A program made the position numbers and the translations under genes. 64,000 bases of DNA from Endozoicomonas euniceicola (GTDB taxonomy: Bacteria; Pseudomonadota; Gammaproteobacteria; Pseudomonadales; Endozoicomonadaceae): assembly GCF_025562755.1 (NCBI RefSeq), contig NZ_CP103300.1:3659001-3723000 (forward strand), in the 5' to 3' direction. Positions 1-9,071 of the stretch are shown piece after piece. The notes beneath the pieces were generated by a model, which was given only the letters and a program-made list of their open reading frames with translations, was not told the origin of the DNA and did not search any database. Every line of letters starts with the position of its first letter. Position 1 is the stretch's first letter.

Positions 1-1
1 G

Positions 2-613
2 GTGGCATCCATTATCGTTGACGAAGAATCCAGAACCATGGATATCGCTGTCAGCGAAGACAATCTGGCCCAGGCGATTGGTCGCGGTGGTCAGAATGTT
101 CGTCTGGCCAGTGAGCTGACTGGCTGGAACCTGAATGTAATGACTGAAGCCGACGCTGCTGCCAAACAGGAACAGGAAGCGGGTCGGATCAAACAGAATT
201 TTATTGACCTGCTCGACATTGATGAAGAGTTAGCGGAACTCCTGGTGACAGAAGGCTTTACCACCATGGAAGAGCTGGCTTACGTACCTCTGGAAGAGAT
301 GACAGCCATCGAAGGTCTCGATGAAGACATCGTGGAAGAAGTGCGTAAACGTGCCAAGGATAAACTGCTGACTCAGGCCATAGCCCGGGAAGAGAAACTC
401 GACGGCGTTCAGCCGGCTGAAGATCTGCTTAACATGGACGGCATGGAAAAGGATCTGGCTTTTGAACTGGCCAGCCGGGGTGTTGTGACAATGGAAGACC
501 TGGCGGAACAATCCATCGACGACCTGCTTGATATTGAAGGCATGGACGAGAAACGGGCCGGTGACCTGATTATGACGGCACGTGCACCCTGGTTTGAGGA
601 AGCTGGCAACTGA
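2..613 (+). CDS. nusA: NusA transcription factor, C-terminal part (5' truncated by window edge)
   Basis: This is the 3' end of nusA. NusA binds RNA polymerase and nascent RNA and controls pausing, termination and antitermination. The first visible residues belong to the second KH domain (IGRGGQNVRLA, about residues 25-35 of the fragment). They are followed by two acidic helix-hairpin-helix repeats of the AR1/AR2 type: LLVTEGFTTMEELAYV with EGLDEDI, then LASRGVVTMEDLAEQ with IEGMDEKRA. E. coli NusA has about 495 residues, so roughly 290 N-terminal residues (the RNAP-binding, S1 and KH1 domains) lie upstream of the window. The GTG at base 2 is an internal codon, not the start. infB follows after 26 bases, the standard nusA-infB operon order. 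Confidence 0.96.
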   Translation: MASIIVDEESRTMDIAVSEDNLAQAIGRGGQNVRLASELTGWNLNVMTEADAAAKQEQEAGRIKQNFIDLLDIDEELAELLVTEGFTTMEELAYVPLEEMTAIEGLDEDIVEEVRKRAKDKLLTQAIAREEKLDGVQPAEDLLNMDGMEKDLAFELASRGVVTMEDLAEQSIDDLLDIEGMDEKRAGDLIMTARAPWFEEAGN

Positions 614-639
614 GCGGGCCACTGAGAGGAGAAGTGTTA

Positions 640-3291
640 ATGGCAGATGTAACCGTAGAACAACTCGCAAAGGTGGTCGGCGCGCCTGTTGACAGGCTGT
701 TGAAACAGATGAAGGATGCGGGGCTGAAGCACACCCAGTCTTCCCAGTCTGTTTCCGACGCTGAAAAACAGCAGCTGCTGGCGCACCTGAAGGCGACTCA
801 TGGTGATCACACTGGCGGTGCAGAACCGACCAAGATTACCCTGAAGCGCAAGACTGTCAGCCAGATGAAAGTGGCTGGCGGTTCCGCAGGCAAAAACAAA
901 GTGGTTAACGTAGAAGTTCGTAAAAAGCGTACTTACGTTAAGCGCGAAGAAGAAGAGAAGAAAGACGAAGGTCGTGGCCAGCGTCGTGACGGTGGTCGCG
1001 ATGGTGAAGGTCGCGGTCAGCGTCGTGACGGTGGTCGCGATGGTGAAGGTCGTGGTCAGCGCCGTGATGGTGACAACCGTGGTCAGCGCCGTGACGGTGA
1101 CAACCGTGGCCCGCGTCGTGAAGGCGACAGCCGTGGCCCGCGTCGTGAAGGCGACAACCGTGGCCCGCGTCGTGAAGGCGACAGCCGTGGCCCGCGTCGT
1201 GAAGGCGACAGCCGTGGCCCGCGTCGTGAAGGCGACAGCCGTGGCCCACGTCGTGAAGGCGACAGCCGTGGTGGCCCACGTGGTCCATCTGCACCGCGCT
1301 TCGATCCGGCTGCTGCGCCACCACCGCCACCGAGCGATGACAACAAGCGTGGTCGTAACCGGAAAGGCAAAGATCGTCGCGATAATGAACGTGATGATCG
1401 TCGTGATGGTGATCGTCGCGGTCGCAGTCGCGGTGGTCGTGATGATCGCCGTGGTGGTCGTCGTCAGCATCGCACTGTGGCGCCAGAGTCCATGGCAGCG
1501 CACGGCTTTACCAAGCCAACGGCTCCTGTCGTACGTGAAGTGTCTATTCCTGAGACAATCACGGTTGCAGAGCTGGCCCAGAAGATGGCAGTCAAGGCGG
1601 CTGACGTTATCAAGGCCATGTTCAAGATGGGCTCTATGGTGACCATCAACCAGGTGATTGACCAGGATACCGCTTCCATCGTTGTGGAAGAAATGGGTCA
1701 CTCCTACAAGCTGACCAAGGCGGACGACATCGAGGATACTCTGGTTGAAGATCAGATCGATGGTCAGGCCAGCTTTGAAGAGAAGTCTCGTGCTCCGGTT
1801 GTTACCGTAATGGGTCATGTTGACCATGGTAAAACCTCTCTGCTGGACTACATCCGTAAGAGTCGTGTACAGGCTGGCGAAGCCGGTGGTATTACCCAGC
1901 ACATTGGTGCGTACCACGTAGACACTCCGCGCGGCATGGTGTCCTTCCTGGATACTCCGGGACACGCGGCGTTTACCCAGATGCGAGCGCGTGGTGCCAA
2001 GGCGACTGACATCGTTATCCTGGTGGTCGCAGCAGACGACGGCGTAATGCCTCAGACAGAGGAAGCCGTTCAGCACGCGAAAGCCGCTGGCGTACCTCTG
2101 GTGGTGGCTGTGAACAAGATGGATAAGGAAGGTGCTGATCCGGATCGCGTGAAGAACGAACTGTCCGCTATGGAAGTAATTCCTGAAGAGTGGGGTGGTG
2201 ACACTCAGTTCATGCACGTTTCTGCACTGACTGGTCAGGGCATTGACGAACTGCTGGAAGCGGTTGTTCTGCAGGCTGAGGTTCTGGAACTGACCGCTCC
2301 TGATGAAGGTCCTGCGAAGGGCGTTGTGGTTGAATCCCGTCTGGATAAAGGTCGTGGTCCGGTTGCAACGGTTCTGGTTCAGGGCGGTGAGCTGAATCAG
2401 GGTGACAACATCCTGGTGGGTCAGCAGTACGGTCGTGTACGTGCGATGCTGGATGAGAACGGCAAGCCAATCAAGGTGGCTGGTCCTTCTATTCCTGTTG
2501 AGATTCTGGGTCTTGACGGTACGCCTGAAGCCGGTGACGAGATGCTGGTGGTTAAGGATGAGCGTAAGGCGCGTGAAATCGCCCTGTTCCGTCAAGGCAA
2601 GTTCCGTGAAGTGCGTCTGGCTCGTCAGCAGGCTTCCAAGCTGGAGAACATCTTCAACAGCATGGGCTCTGAAGAGAAGAAGACTCTGAACATCGTACTG
2701 AAAGCCGACGTTCGTGGTTCTCTGGAGGCCCTGACCTCTTCTCTGGAAGAGCAGGGTAACGAGGAAGTCCAGGTTAAGGTTATTTCTGGCGGTGTGGGCG
2801 GTATTACCGAAACCGACGCTAACCTGGCGCTGGCTTCCAACGCCGTTATGGTCGGCTTCAACGTTCGTGCCGACGCTTCTGCCCGTAAGGTGATTGAAGC
2901 GGAAGAACTGGACCTGCGTTACTACAGCGTTATCTACGACATCATCGAAGATGTTAAGAAAGCGCTGGGCGGTATGCTGGGCTCCGATACTCGTGAGCAG
3001 ATTGTTGGTACCGCTGAGGTACGCGACGTCTTCCGCTCTCCGAAATTCGGTGCCGTGGCTGGCTGTATGGTGATTGAAGGTACTGTGTACCGTAACGACC
3101 GTATCCGTGTACTGCGTGATAACGTGGTTATCTTTGAAGGCGAGCTGGAATCTCTGCGTCGCTTCAAGGACGACGTTCAGGAAGTTCGCGAAGGCATGGA
3201 ATGTGGTATCGCGGTTAAGTCCTACAACGACGTTAAGCCTGGCGACAAGATCGAGGTTTACAAGACCATCGAAGTTCAGCGCACACTGTAA
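640..3291 (+). CDS. infB: Translation initiation factor IF-2
   Basis: IF-2 is the GTPase that delivers fMet-tRNA to the 30S subunit and promotes subunit joining. The ATG at 640 is chosen over an in-frame GTG at 634 because the purine-rich GAGAGGAG (624-631) is well spaced from it and the protein then begins MADVTVEQLAK, a typical IF2N start. The 883-residue product has an N-terminal IF2N domain, a very basic Arg/Gly/Asp tract (about residues 111-212), a second IF2N-like segment, and the G domain with GHVDHGKT (392-399), DTPGH (438-442) and NKMD (492-495). Domains II to IV follow. The tandem tract (GQRRDG and RGPRREGDS units) is unusually regular. It is cotranscribed with nusA upstream and probably rbfA downstream, with a hairpin terminator in between. 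Confidence 0.97.
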   Translation: MADVTVEQLAKVVGAPVDRLLKQMKDAGLKHTQSSQSVSDAEKQQLLAHLKATHGDHTGGAEPTKITLKRKTVSQMKVAGGSAGKNKVVNVEVRKKRTYVKREEEEKKDEGRGQRRDGGRDGEGRGQRRDGGRDGEGRGQRRDGDNRGQRRDGDNRGPRREGDSRGPRREGDNRGPRREGDSRGPRREGDSRGPRREGDSRGPRREGDSRGGPRGPSAPRFDPAAAPPPPPSDDNKRGRNRKGKDRRDNERDDRRDGDRRGRSRGGRDDRRGGRRQHRTVAPESMAAHGFTKPTAPVVREVSIPETITVAELAQKMAVKAADVIKAMFKMGSMVTINQVIDQDTASIVVEEMGHSYKLTKADDIEDTLVEDQIDGQASFEEKSRAPVVTVMGHVDHGKTSLLDYIRKSRVQAGEAGGITQHIGAYHVDTPRGMVSFLDTPGHAAFTQMRARGAKATDIVILVVAADDGVMPQTEEAVQHAKAAGVPLVVAVNKMDKEGADPDRVKNELSAMEVIPEEWGGDTQFMHVSALTGQGIDELLEAVVLQAEVLELTAPDEGPAKGVVVESRLDKGRGPVATVLVQGGELNQGDNILVGQQYGRVRAMLDENGKPIKVAGPSIPVEILGLDGTPEAGDEMLVVKDERKAREIALFRQGKFREVRLARQQASKLENIFNSMGSEEKKTLNIVLKADVRGSLEALTSSLEEQGNEEVQVKVISGGVGGITETDANLALASNAVMVGFNVRADASARKVIEAEELDLRYYSVIYDIIEDVKKALGGMLGSDTREQIVGTAEVRDVFRSPKFGAVAGCMVIEGTVYRNDRIRVLRDNVVIFEGELESLRRFKDDVQEVREGMECGIAVKSYNDVKPGDKIEVYKTIEVQRTL
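971..1275 (+). repeat. Tandem Arg/Gly/Asp-coding repeats inside infB
   Basis: Two repeat families are visible. About three 39-bp-type units encode GQRRDGGRDGE-like peptides. They are followed by about eight 27-bp units encoding (D/N)(S/N)RGPRREG. The later units are nearly identical at DNA level, which suggests recent slippage or unequal exchange. The tract is in frame and encodes a highly basic linker between the N-terminal domain and the G domain of IF-2. Confidence 0.9.
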
Positions 3292-3325
3292 TAACAGCGT
3301 GGAAGCTGGCTGGTCTGGCGTAATT

Positions 3326-3357
3326 AAAAAGCCCGTGGTTTCGACCGCGGGCTTTGT
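3326..3357 (+). terminator. Hairpin with T-tract after infB
   Basis: GCCCGTGGT (3331-3339) pairs with ACCGCGGGC (3344-3352) around a TTCG loop, with A-rich sequence before and TTTG after. The shape is that of an intrinsic terminator. It sits inside the operon, so it may only attenuate expression of rbfA and truB. Confidence 0.75.
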
Positions 3358-3419
3358 CATATCAGGGCTTTCTCTATAGACGACGAAAGTTTACTGACCG
3401 ATTTCATACGGAATGATGT

Positions 3420-3872
3420 ATGGCAAAAGAATACAGTCGAACCCGGCGGGTCGCTGACCAGATTCAACGTGAACTGGCGCAGCTGATTCAACAGGAAATG
3501 AAAGACCCGCGACTGGGTATGGTGACGGTCAGCGCTGTCGATGTGACTCGTGATCTGGCATTTGCTGATGTGTTTGTCTCTTTTCTGGGCGTGGATGACC
3601 AGAAACAGATTGACGAGTCTCTGGAAGTGCTGAAGCGTGCTTCCGGGTTTCTGCGCAGTCAGTTGGCGCGTGCCATCAAACTGCGTTTTACCCCGCAACT
3701 GCGTTTCCGTTATGACGCCAGTATGCGCCGCGGTGCCTTCCTGAGCGATCTGATTGAAAAGGCTCGTTCTCAGGATAGTGATTATGAAGGCCCGTTGGGT
3801 CGGGATAAGTCTGATTCCGGAGAATCCGTAGATTCTGGGGAGTCAGGGAACTCTGTGGACTCTGGGGAGTAA
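3420..3872 (+). CDS. rbfA: 30S ribosome-binding factor A
   Basis: RbfA binds the 30S precursor near 16S rRNA helix 1 and is needed for late maturation and cold adaptation. The 150-residue product starts MAKEYSRTRRVADQIQREL and contains the family signature around MKDPRLGMVTVSAVDVTRDL, followed by the KH-like fold ending at LRFRYDASMRRGAF. E. coli RbfA has 133 residues. The extra length is a Ser/Gly/Asp/Glu-rich tail (SGESVDSGES-type repeats, about residues 130-150) that looks like an unstructured acidic extension. truB begins 6 bases after the stop, so the two are translationally close. Confidence 0.95.
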   Translation: MAKEYSRTRRVADQIQRELAQLIQQEMKDPRLGMVTVSAVDVTRDLAFADVFVSFLGVDDQKQIDESLEVLKRASGFLRSQLARAIKLRFTPQLRFRYDASMRRGAFLSDLIEKARSQDSDYEGPLGRDKSDSGESVDSGESGNSVDSGE

Positions 3873-3878
3873 GTATCG

Positions 3879-4826
3879 ATGTCCAGACGCAGACGTAGCC
3901 GTGGCCGTCCGGTCGACGGCATTGTTGTCGTAAATAAGGAAAAAGGCGCAAGCTCAAACGACGTTTTGCAGCGTGTTAAGCGTCTTTATGGAGCCGCCAA
4001 GGCCGGTCATACCGGTAGCCTTGACCCTCTGGCAACCGGTGTATTGCCTATCTGTCTGGGGGAAGCGACCAAGTTTTCCCAGTTTCTGCTGGACTCTGAC
4101 AAGTCTTACCGCACGGTTGTAAAACTGGGTGCCCGCACCGAAACCGGTGACCTGGAAGGTGAGATTGTTGAAGAGCGTCCGGTGAATGTCACGCAAGCAG
4201 ACGTTGAAGGCATTCTGGAACAGTTCCGTGGCGATATTGACCAGGTGCCGAGCATGTACTCAGCCCTGAAGCATAACGGTGAGCCTCTGTATAAGCTGGC
4301 TCGTCAGGGTATTGTGGTGGATCGTCCAAGTCGTCGAATCACCATTCGCCGTCTGGAAATGATGGCCTTTAACGGCGACAGCATTACCCTGGAAGTGGAT
4401 TGCAGCAAGGGTACTTATATTCGGACTCTGGCAGAGGATATCGGTGCGGCCCTGGGTTGTCTGGCGCATGTTATTGAGTTGCACCGGGTAGCGGCAGGCC
4501 CTTACCGTGAAGACCGGATGCACACGCTGGAAGCTCTGCAAGCAGTGCGTGATGGTGGTGGTCATCAGGCGCTGGATGAGCTGTTGTTGCCGCTGGATAC
4601 TTCTGTCAGTGACTGGCCTCAGGTTCGCCTGGGACAGACCAGTAGTTTCTATATCACCCAGGGGCAGCCGGTGCAGGTGCCTCAGGCACCGACAAGCGGC
4701 GGTGTTCGTCTTTACGGGCAGGAAATTTCTGAGTCTGGTGAAGAAAGCTTCCGCTTTTTGGGTGTGGGAGAGATTGACGACGACGGACGTGTAGCGCCTA
4801 AGAGGTTGATCAGTAACAAGTCCTGA
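3879..4826 (+). CDS. truB: tRNA pseudouridine-55 synthase
   Basis: TruB converts U55 of the T loop of tRNA to pseudouridine. The 315-residue product has the catalytic motif GHTGSLDPLATG with the nucleophilic Asp at residue 49, the KSY motif, and the later GTYIRTLAEDIG motif. The C-terminal half has the usual PUA-like extension. It is the last gene of the nusA-infB-rbfA-truB run. In most gammaproteobacteria rpsO follows directly, but here about 9.9 kb of accessory DNA intervenes. A degraded copy of codons from this gene (4422-4607) lies at 8892-9047. Confidence 0.96.
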   Translation: MSRRRRSRGRPVDGIVVVNKEKGASSNDVLQRVKRLYGAAKAGHTGSLDPLATGVLPICLGEATKFSQFLLDSDKSYRTVVKLGARTETGDLEGEIVEERPVNVTQADVEGILEQFRGDIDQVPSMYSALKHNGEPLYKLARQGIVVDRPSRRITIRRLEMMAFNGDSITLEVDCSKGTYIRTLAEDIGAALGCLAHVIELHRVAAGPYREDRMHTLEALQAVRDGGGHQALDELLLPLDTSVSDWPQVRLGQTSSFYITQGQPVQVPQAPTSGGVRLYGQEISESGEESFRFLGVGEIDDDGRVAPKRLISNKS

Positions 4827-4844
4827 GTTTGAACTGCAGATTAA

Positions 4845-4883
4845 CCCCCCCCCTCTTTGCAGCTGATATTGCAAAGGGGGGGG
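4845..4883 (+). terminator. C9/G8 hairpin downstream of truB
   Basis: A run of nine C (4845-4853) plus TTTGCA (4856-4861) faces TGCAAA (4870-4875) plus eight G (4876-4883). It forms a strong hairpin between the stop codons of truB and the convergent island gene. There is no T-tract, so whether it terminates transcription is uncertain. The homopolymer runs are prone to slippage or sequencing error. Confidence 0.5.
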
Positions 4884-4891
4884 CAGCCAAA

Positions 4892-7800
4892 CTAATTAGA
4901 TTTGCCTGGGTGGAGTTTCAGAGCAGCCAGATTGAGCAGAAACGCTAAGAAGTTGTGGACTTGTTGCGGGTCTACCTTCGTATCTTGGCTTGTGTCAATT
5001 CTTACTGCTGCATCAAAGTGCTCCAGGCGACTGATTGCATTTGGGTAATGAATAAGGTGGCCAACGGCTTGCCTGGCAGATGTAATGATGGTTATCCGGT
5101 CTCTTGCCCTGTTGACATCAAATTGTAGTAATTCTGCAATTTCAATACGGTCAGTGTCAGATAAGTCAGGAAAGGAGAAGTGCGGGTTTGCTAATAAGGC
5201 TGCCAGAAGGTTGGGTGCTAAAGTAACCCAGTGATTCAGATCATAGACCTCTGTGTTCAGACCTGAACGACCTTGAGTGATTACTGAAAACCGGACGCTT
5301 TGTGTTGGCGCCAGTAATGGGATTAACTGGGTATCACCAAACTGCTGTAAAACCCCCAGCTCTGAATTCCCTACAGCTGCTGACTGGGTGATTACACGGT
5401 TTTCTATAATGGCCGGGATGGTTTCAGCATTTAAACCGGTCAAAAGTGCGAGTTCCCGGAGCAGTCTGCTGCTGATAGGGTGGTTTTGAATGATGTCATT
5501 AATAGAGCGAAGATTATCTTCAATGGTATCCCGAACCTTTTGCTGGTTCCATTCAATCATTTCTTCAGAGGGTTGGTGCCTGTTGTAAATCTCTGCAATT
5601 GAAGAGTACATACAATTTCCATCTCCATTTACCCTTATCAATTCATAACCTTCAGGAACAGGGTTATAATGAGTTACCGGCCCATTGATTTGCTTTTGAG
5701 GGTATTGACTTTCCATTTGGTCATACAGTTTTTTTGCACCAGTCCTGATACACTTATCTTTCTCTTTGCATTCTTTATTATGAAGAGGTTTGATTAGCCT
5801 TGGCTTGTTTTCTTTATGGTGTTTTTGTTTGTTTCTACGGCTGCCAGAGATTGGGTCAGTAGTTTCATAAACTTTACCGCAATGATAACATGTCTGTTTA
5901 TAGTGTCCGGTGACTGTTTTTTCATTGATAAAGAGCTCAGGAGTATTTTTTCTGAAGGTATTTATCAGTGCTTCTGTTTCTTTTGTATCAAAAATAGGAT
6001 CATTATCCGTTGAGCTGGATCCAATAGTTTCTTTAAAGTATTTTTTCAGAGAGCTCTTAACCTCTTTTTTTCTGGAGCGCTGCTGATATTTTTCCAGAAC
6101 AGCCAGTCTGAATTTGTTTTTGAAATGATCGTCATTAAAGTCTATTCCTGTAGGACTGTATTTTGCCGTCGGAAGTAAATTATCCAGAAGTGAAGGAAGG
6201 AAATCTTTGCTTGATTCCATATTTCTGTATAAACCTTTAATACTGATTTGCAGTGTTTCAACTTCTGATTCACTTACTTTAAAACTATCTGAGTTTTCCA
6301 TAAATACTATTTTCTGAGTAAGAAAATCAATTAGTGCCAATGTGTTAAATGCAACCTGAAGACCTGTCTTATTGATATCGATTATGTCACTAAGCTTAAA
6401 GCTTTCAGGTGTTTTAGTTATTGTATTTATTAATTTAGAGCCACTTTTGAATTCGTTATACAACAAAGTACGAACACAAATCTCAATCAGGTAATTTGTC
6501 ATGATCCTCTGATTAACTAGAGCTATGTCTTTGTAATCCATATCGGATAAGTACTTAAGGCTTGGGGTGAGTTGACCAAGGAAAAATGCCAGGTCTTCGA
6601 TAGTATTCTTGTTAAGCTCACCCTTCAGTGCATGCTCAAAAAAAAGATTATTACTTTCTGTAATTGAATAGTCTTTTTTTGCTATAAAAATCGACATCTG
6701 TACTCTTTGTAACAGTATTTCCAGGAAGGCTTGAGTTGGCTGCCATGTCTTTATGTCCTTATTAGGCATCAGTAGGGATTTTGTAATAATATGATTTCCT
6801 TTATTTGCCATGATATATTTTTTTTCATTGGGAAGAGCCAGCTTTCTTTTAGATAAATCATACATAGCTGTTACAGCAAATTCTTTTTCTTCCTCAGACA
6901 TATCTTCCTTTATCGTTGGTAGCCATACATTTGCCTGGCTACCATACTGGAATTTCCCCCTGTATCGTTCTTTTAGCACAATGCTTTCCCTGGGTATCAT
7001 CAAGTGGTGTTGATTTACCATATTGTTATTTTTGGCACGCTTTTTACCACCTGGGACTATATGTATTTCCCATTCAATCTCTTTTTGTGTGCAGTCATGG
7101 TCATCTGAGCATAAGATGTTTGGATTTTCAGGTTTGTAGTATTGACTGCCTTCTTCCGTAGCCCTCTTAAATGCACGCTCCTCATAATTTGGCACTTTAA
7201 CAATCATGGTCAGTTTTGAGTTTTTATTATCAGTTCTTTTGGAATTTTCTTTCCTGTTACTTTGTTCTGCGTCATAAACTTTTTCGCTGACTTTCTCCTT
7301 ATTAATCAGTTCCCCTTTGTAATATATTTTGGGCTCAATTCCTTCTGGTATGTAAAAGCTGGTTTCTTTTTTAGCTTTAAAGACAATGTTATAATAATAT
7401 CCAATTTCATCTGTATTAAATTCAACGATCTCTGCTTCTTTGTACATTTCAACTGGAAGAAATATATCTGTTTTTGAGTGTTCTTTTTTATTGTCTGCTT
7501 TATCATAAACTAAATAATCAAAATTCGGGTCTCCGTTAGATGTGATTCTGGTGTTGACGGCTTCTTTTATTTTATTAAAATCTGTTTCTACTGTAAGGCT
7601 TGTCTCTAATTGTGACGCATTGAGGTTGTTGTTATATATAATCTGTGAGATTTCTTCAGCAGCTGATACATAGAATTCAGATCTTGGTGTTGTTATGTAT
7701 AAGTATGCCAGGGAACCTTCATCTTTAATATCAAAATCTCCAGTCATAAAGTTAATAACCTGAATGATTTGCTGTTCGATAGAGTAATTATTTGAACCGT

Positions 7801-8770
7801 AACGTACCCGACCGTTACAATTCTTAAACCACCAGTTATGAGTATTAAAATATGATTCTGAGTCTGCATTTCTTTCTGAATGCTTATAGATTTGCATAAG
7901 ACACAATTTGTTACCGAAGCGGTGCGAAACAGGAGGAGCTTGTTGGACGTCTACTTCTGGTCCCTCATCACCAATATTGTCAAAGTTAAAAATAACCCTG
8001 AAAAATGCGCCTTGCCACCAACCAGTGGGAGCCACAAAATCTAATGAAACCTGTAACATATTATCATCGTTGACACTTATTTCGAAGTTATCTGGATATT
8101 TTTGCTCAAGAAAGTTCTTGAGGTTGTTGACCGCAAGATAGACTTCTCTGGCTTTAGAGGCAGGGTTTCGCATTGGTGACTGGGTTGTTACTTTTCCATC
8201 TTCGGACTTTTGGTTGACCGAAATCACAGACTTGGGATTTCTACTCCATAATTTGGCTACGCCCTCAGTTGTTATTTTGTCATTCGCATAGTTACTAATT
8301 ATTTTAATCAGCCATTCATAATCGGAGCCTTCGTTTTCTGTAGGTATAGTGATAAAATCATCCTCAGTACGGTTGCGTATATGAAAATAAATAATGGCCT
8401 GAACTAAATTGAAGGCTCTCAGAACCCCGTAAGGCATTTGCTTTTTATTGCTGTCAGGGCTTACCGTTATATCCAGCAAATGACCGACTTTTTTACTTTT
8501 TTCTCTGAAATATCTATTTCTTTGGTTAGTGTTTCGATTCTCCATAAGTAAGCTTATGTAAGAGTCTAACTCATTTTTACTAATGAGCTTGATTTTACTT
8601 TCGAGCTTGATTTTACTTTCAATTTTTTGATAGTCCTCATAATCAAACCGCTTGATTACAGAGATTTGTTTCTGGCTCAGTTGAAATGCAAAGACATTCA
8701 CCGAAATCAGAGACAGGAGCAAAATATAAATATATATTTTGTATTTATATAAAGTAACTTTGAAAAGCAT
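4892..8770 (-). CDS. Large exported protein with C-terminal OTU cysteine protease-like domain
   Basis: The 1292-residue product starts with a signal-peptide-like segment: basic residues, then a hydrophobic stretch about 12-29 ending VFA. Most of the protein is not recognisable. Near the C-terminus is an OTU signature: GDGNC with D1050 and C1053, followed by hydrophobic helix residues, and a distal NHW with H1180. These are the catalytic Asp, Cys and His positions of OTU deubiquitinases. Just before it is a possible zinc-binding segment, CYHC (C961, C964), with later HH and C/H residues. The gene is AT-rich compared with its neighbours and begins the island that splits truB from rpsO. Likely role: a secreted effector that cleaves host ubiquitin or ubiquitin-like chains. 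The OTU assignment rests on motifs and spacing only. The function of the first 950 residues is unknown. Confidence 0.8.
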   Translation of the reverse strand: MLFKVTLYKYKIYIYILLLSLISVNVFAFQLSQKQISVIKRFDYEDYQKIESKIKLESKIKLISKNELDSYISLLMENRNTNQRNRYFREKSKKVGHLLDITVSPDSNKKQMPYGVLRAFNLVQAIIYFHIRNRTEDDFITIPTENEGSDYEWLIKIISNYANDKITTEGVAKLWSRNPKSVISVNQKSEDGKVTTQSPMRNPASKAREVYLAVNNLKNFLEQKYPDNFEISVNDDNMLQVSLDFVAPTGWWQGAFFRVIFNFDNIGDEGPEVDVQQAPPVSHRFGNKLCLMQIYKHSERNADSESYFNTHNWWFKNCNGRVRYGSNNYSIEQQIIQVINFMTGDFDIKDEGSLAYLYITTPRSEFYVSAAEEISQIIYNNNLNASQLETSLTVETDFNKIKEAVNTRITSNGDPNFDYLVYDKADNKKEHSKTDIFLPVEMYKEAEIVEFNTDEIGYYYNIVFKAKKETSFYIPEGIEPKIYYKGELINKEKVSEKVYDAEQSNRKENSKRTDNKNSKLTMIVKVPNYEERAFKRATEEGSQYYKPENPNILCSDDHDCTQKEIEWEIHIVPGGKKRAKNNNMVNQHHLMIPRESIVLKERYRGKFQYGSQANVWLPTIKEDMSEEEKEFAVTAMYDLSKRKLALPNEKKYIMANKGNHIITKSLLMPNKDIKTWQPTQAFLEILLQRVQMSIFIAKKDYSITESNNLFFEHALKGELNKNTIEDLAFFLGQLTPSLKYLSDMDYKDIALVNQRIMTNYLIEICVRTLLYNEFKSGSKLINTITKTPESFKLSDIIDINKTGLQVAFNTLALIDFLTQKIVFMENSDSFKVSESEVETLQISIKGLYRNMESSKDFLPSLLDNLLPTAKYSPTGIDFNDDHFKNKFRLAVLEKYQQRSRKKEVKSSLKKYFKETIGSSSTDNDPIFDTKETEALINTFRKNTPELFINEKTVTGHYKQTCYHCGKVYETTDPISGSRRNKQKHHKENKPRLIKPLHNKECKEKDKCIRTGAKKLYDQMESQYPQKQINGPVTHYNPVPEGYELIRVNGDGNCMYSSIAEIYNRHQPSEEMIEWNQQKVRDTIEDNLRSINDIIQNHPISSRLLRELALLTGLNAETIPAIIENRVITQSAAVGNSELGVLQQFGDTQLIPLLAPTQSVRFSVITQGRSGLNTEVYDLNHWVTLAPNLLAALLANPHFSFPDLSDTDRIEIAELLQFDVNRARDRITIITSARQAVGHLIHYPNAISRLEHFDAAVRIDTSQDTKVDPQQVHNFLAFLLNLAALKLHPGKSN

Positions 8771-8891
8771 GCTTTTATTTTTCCTAAATCCAGTAGATTG
8801 ATTTAATTTTTTACAGAAAGCGGGCTTTTTTGCTGCAGGCAGTCTAGCATTCCCTCCTATTAAGTCATTATTTTTGTTCTCTCAAAACTTC

Positions 8892-9047
8892 CGGACTCTG
8901 GCAGAGGATATCGGTGCGGCCCTGGGTTGTCTGGCGCATGTTACTGAGTTGCACCGGGTAGCGGCAGGCCCTTACCGTGAAGACCGGATGCGCACGCTGG
9001 AAGCAGTGCGTGATGGTGGTGGTCATCAGGCGCTGGATACTTCTGTC
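8892..9047 (+). pseudogene. Degraded 156-bp copy of internal truB sequence
   Basis: Bases 8892-9047 match truB 4422-4607 almost exactly, apart from two point differences and two in-frame losses. One loses 9 bp at an AAGC repeat (GAAGCTCTGCAAGCAG becomes GAAGCAG). The other loses 21 bp between two GCTGGAT copies. Homology starts at CGGACTCTGG and ends at TTCTGTC on both sides. No start or active-site region is present, so it is not a functional gene. It marks a duplication of truB sequence at the far side of the OTU-protein gene. Confidence 0.92.
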
Positions 9048-9071
9048 TTATTGAGAGCCATGCAAGCCTGA

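Noticed and set aside
971..1275. Possible CRISPR-like array
   Set aside because: The repeats are contiguous with no unique spacers, are in frame and encode an IF-2 linker. No cas genes are nearby.
637..3360. 907-residue open frame on the minus strand across infB
   Set aside because: It is antisense to infB, which has full conserved GTPase motifs. The long frame is a side effect of codon bias, and the product has low-complexity Thr/Ala runs mirroring the repeats.
8874..9071. 65-codon frame over the truB fragment as a gene
   Set aside because: It is a piece of duplicated truB with deletions and no catalytic region or ribosome site.
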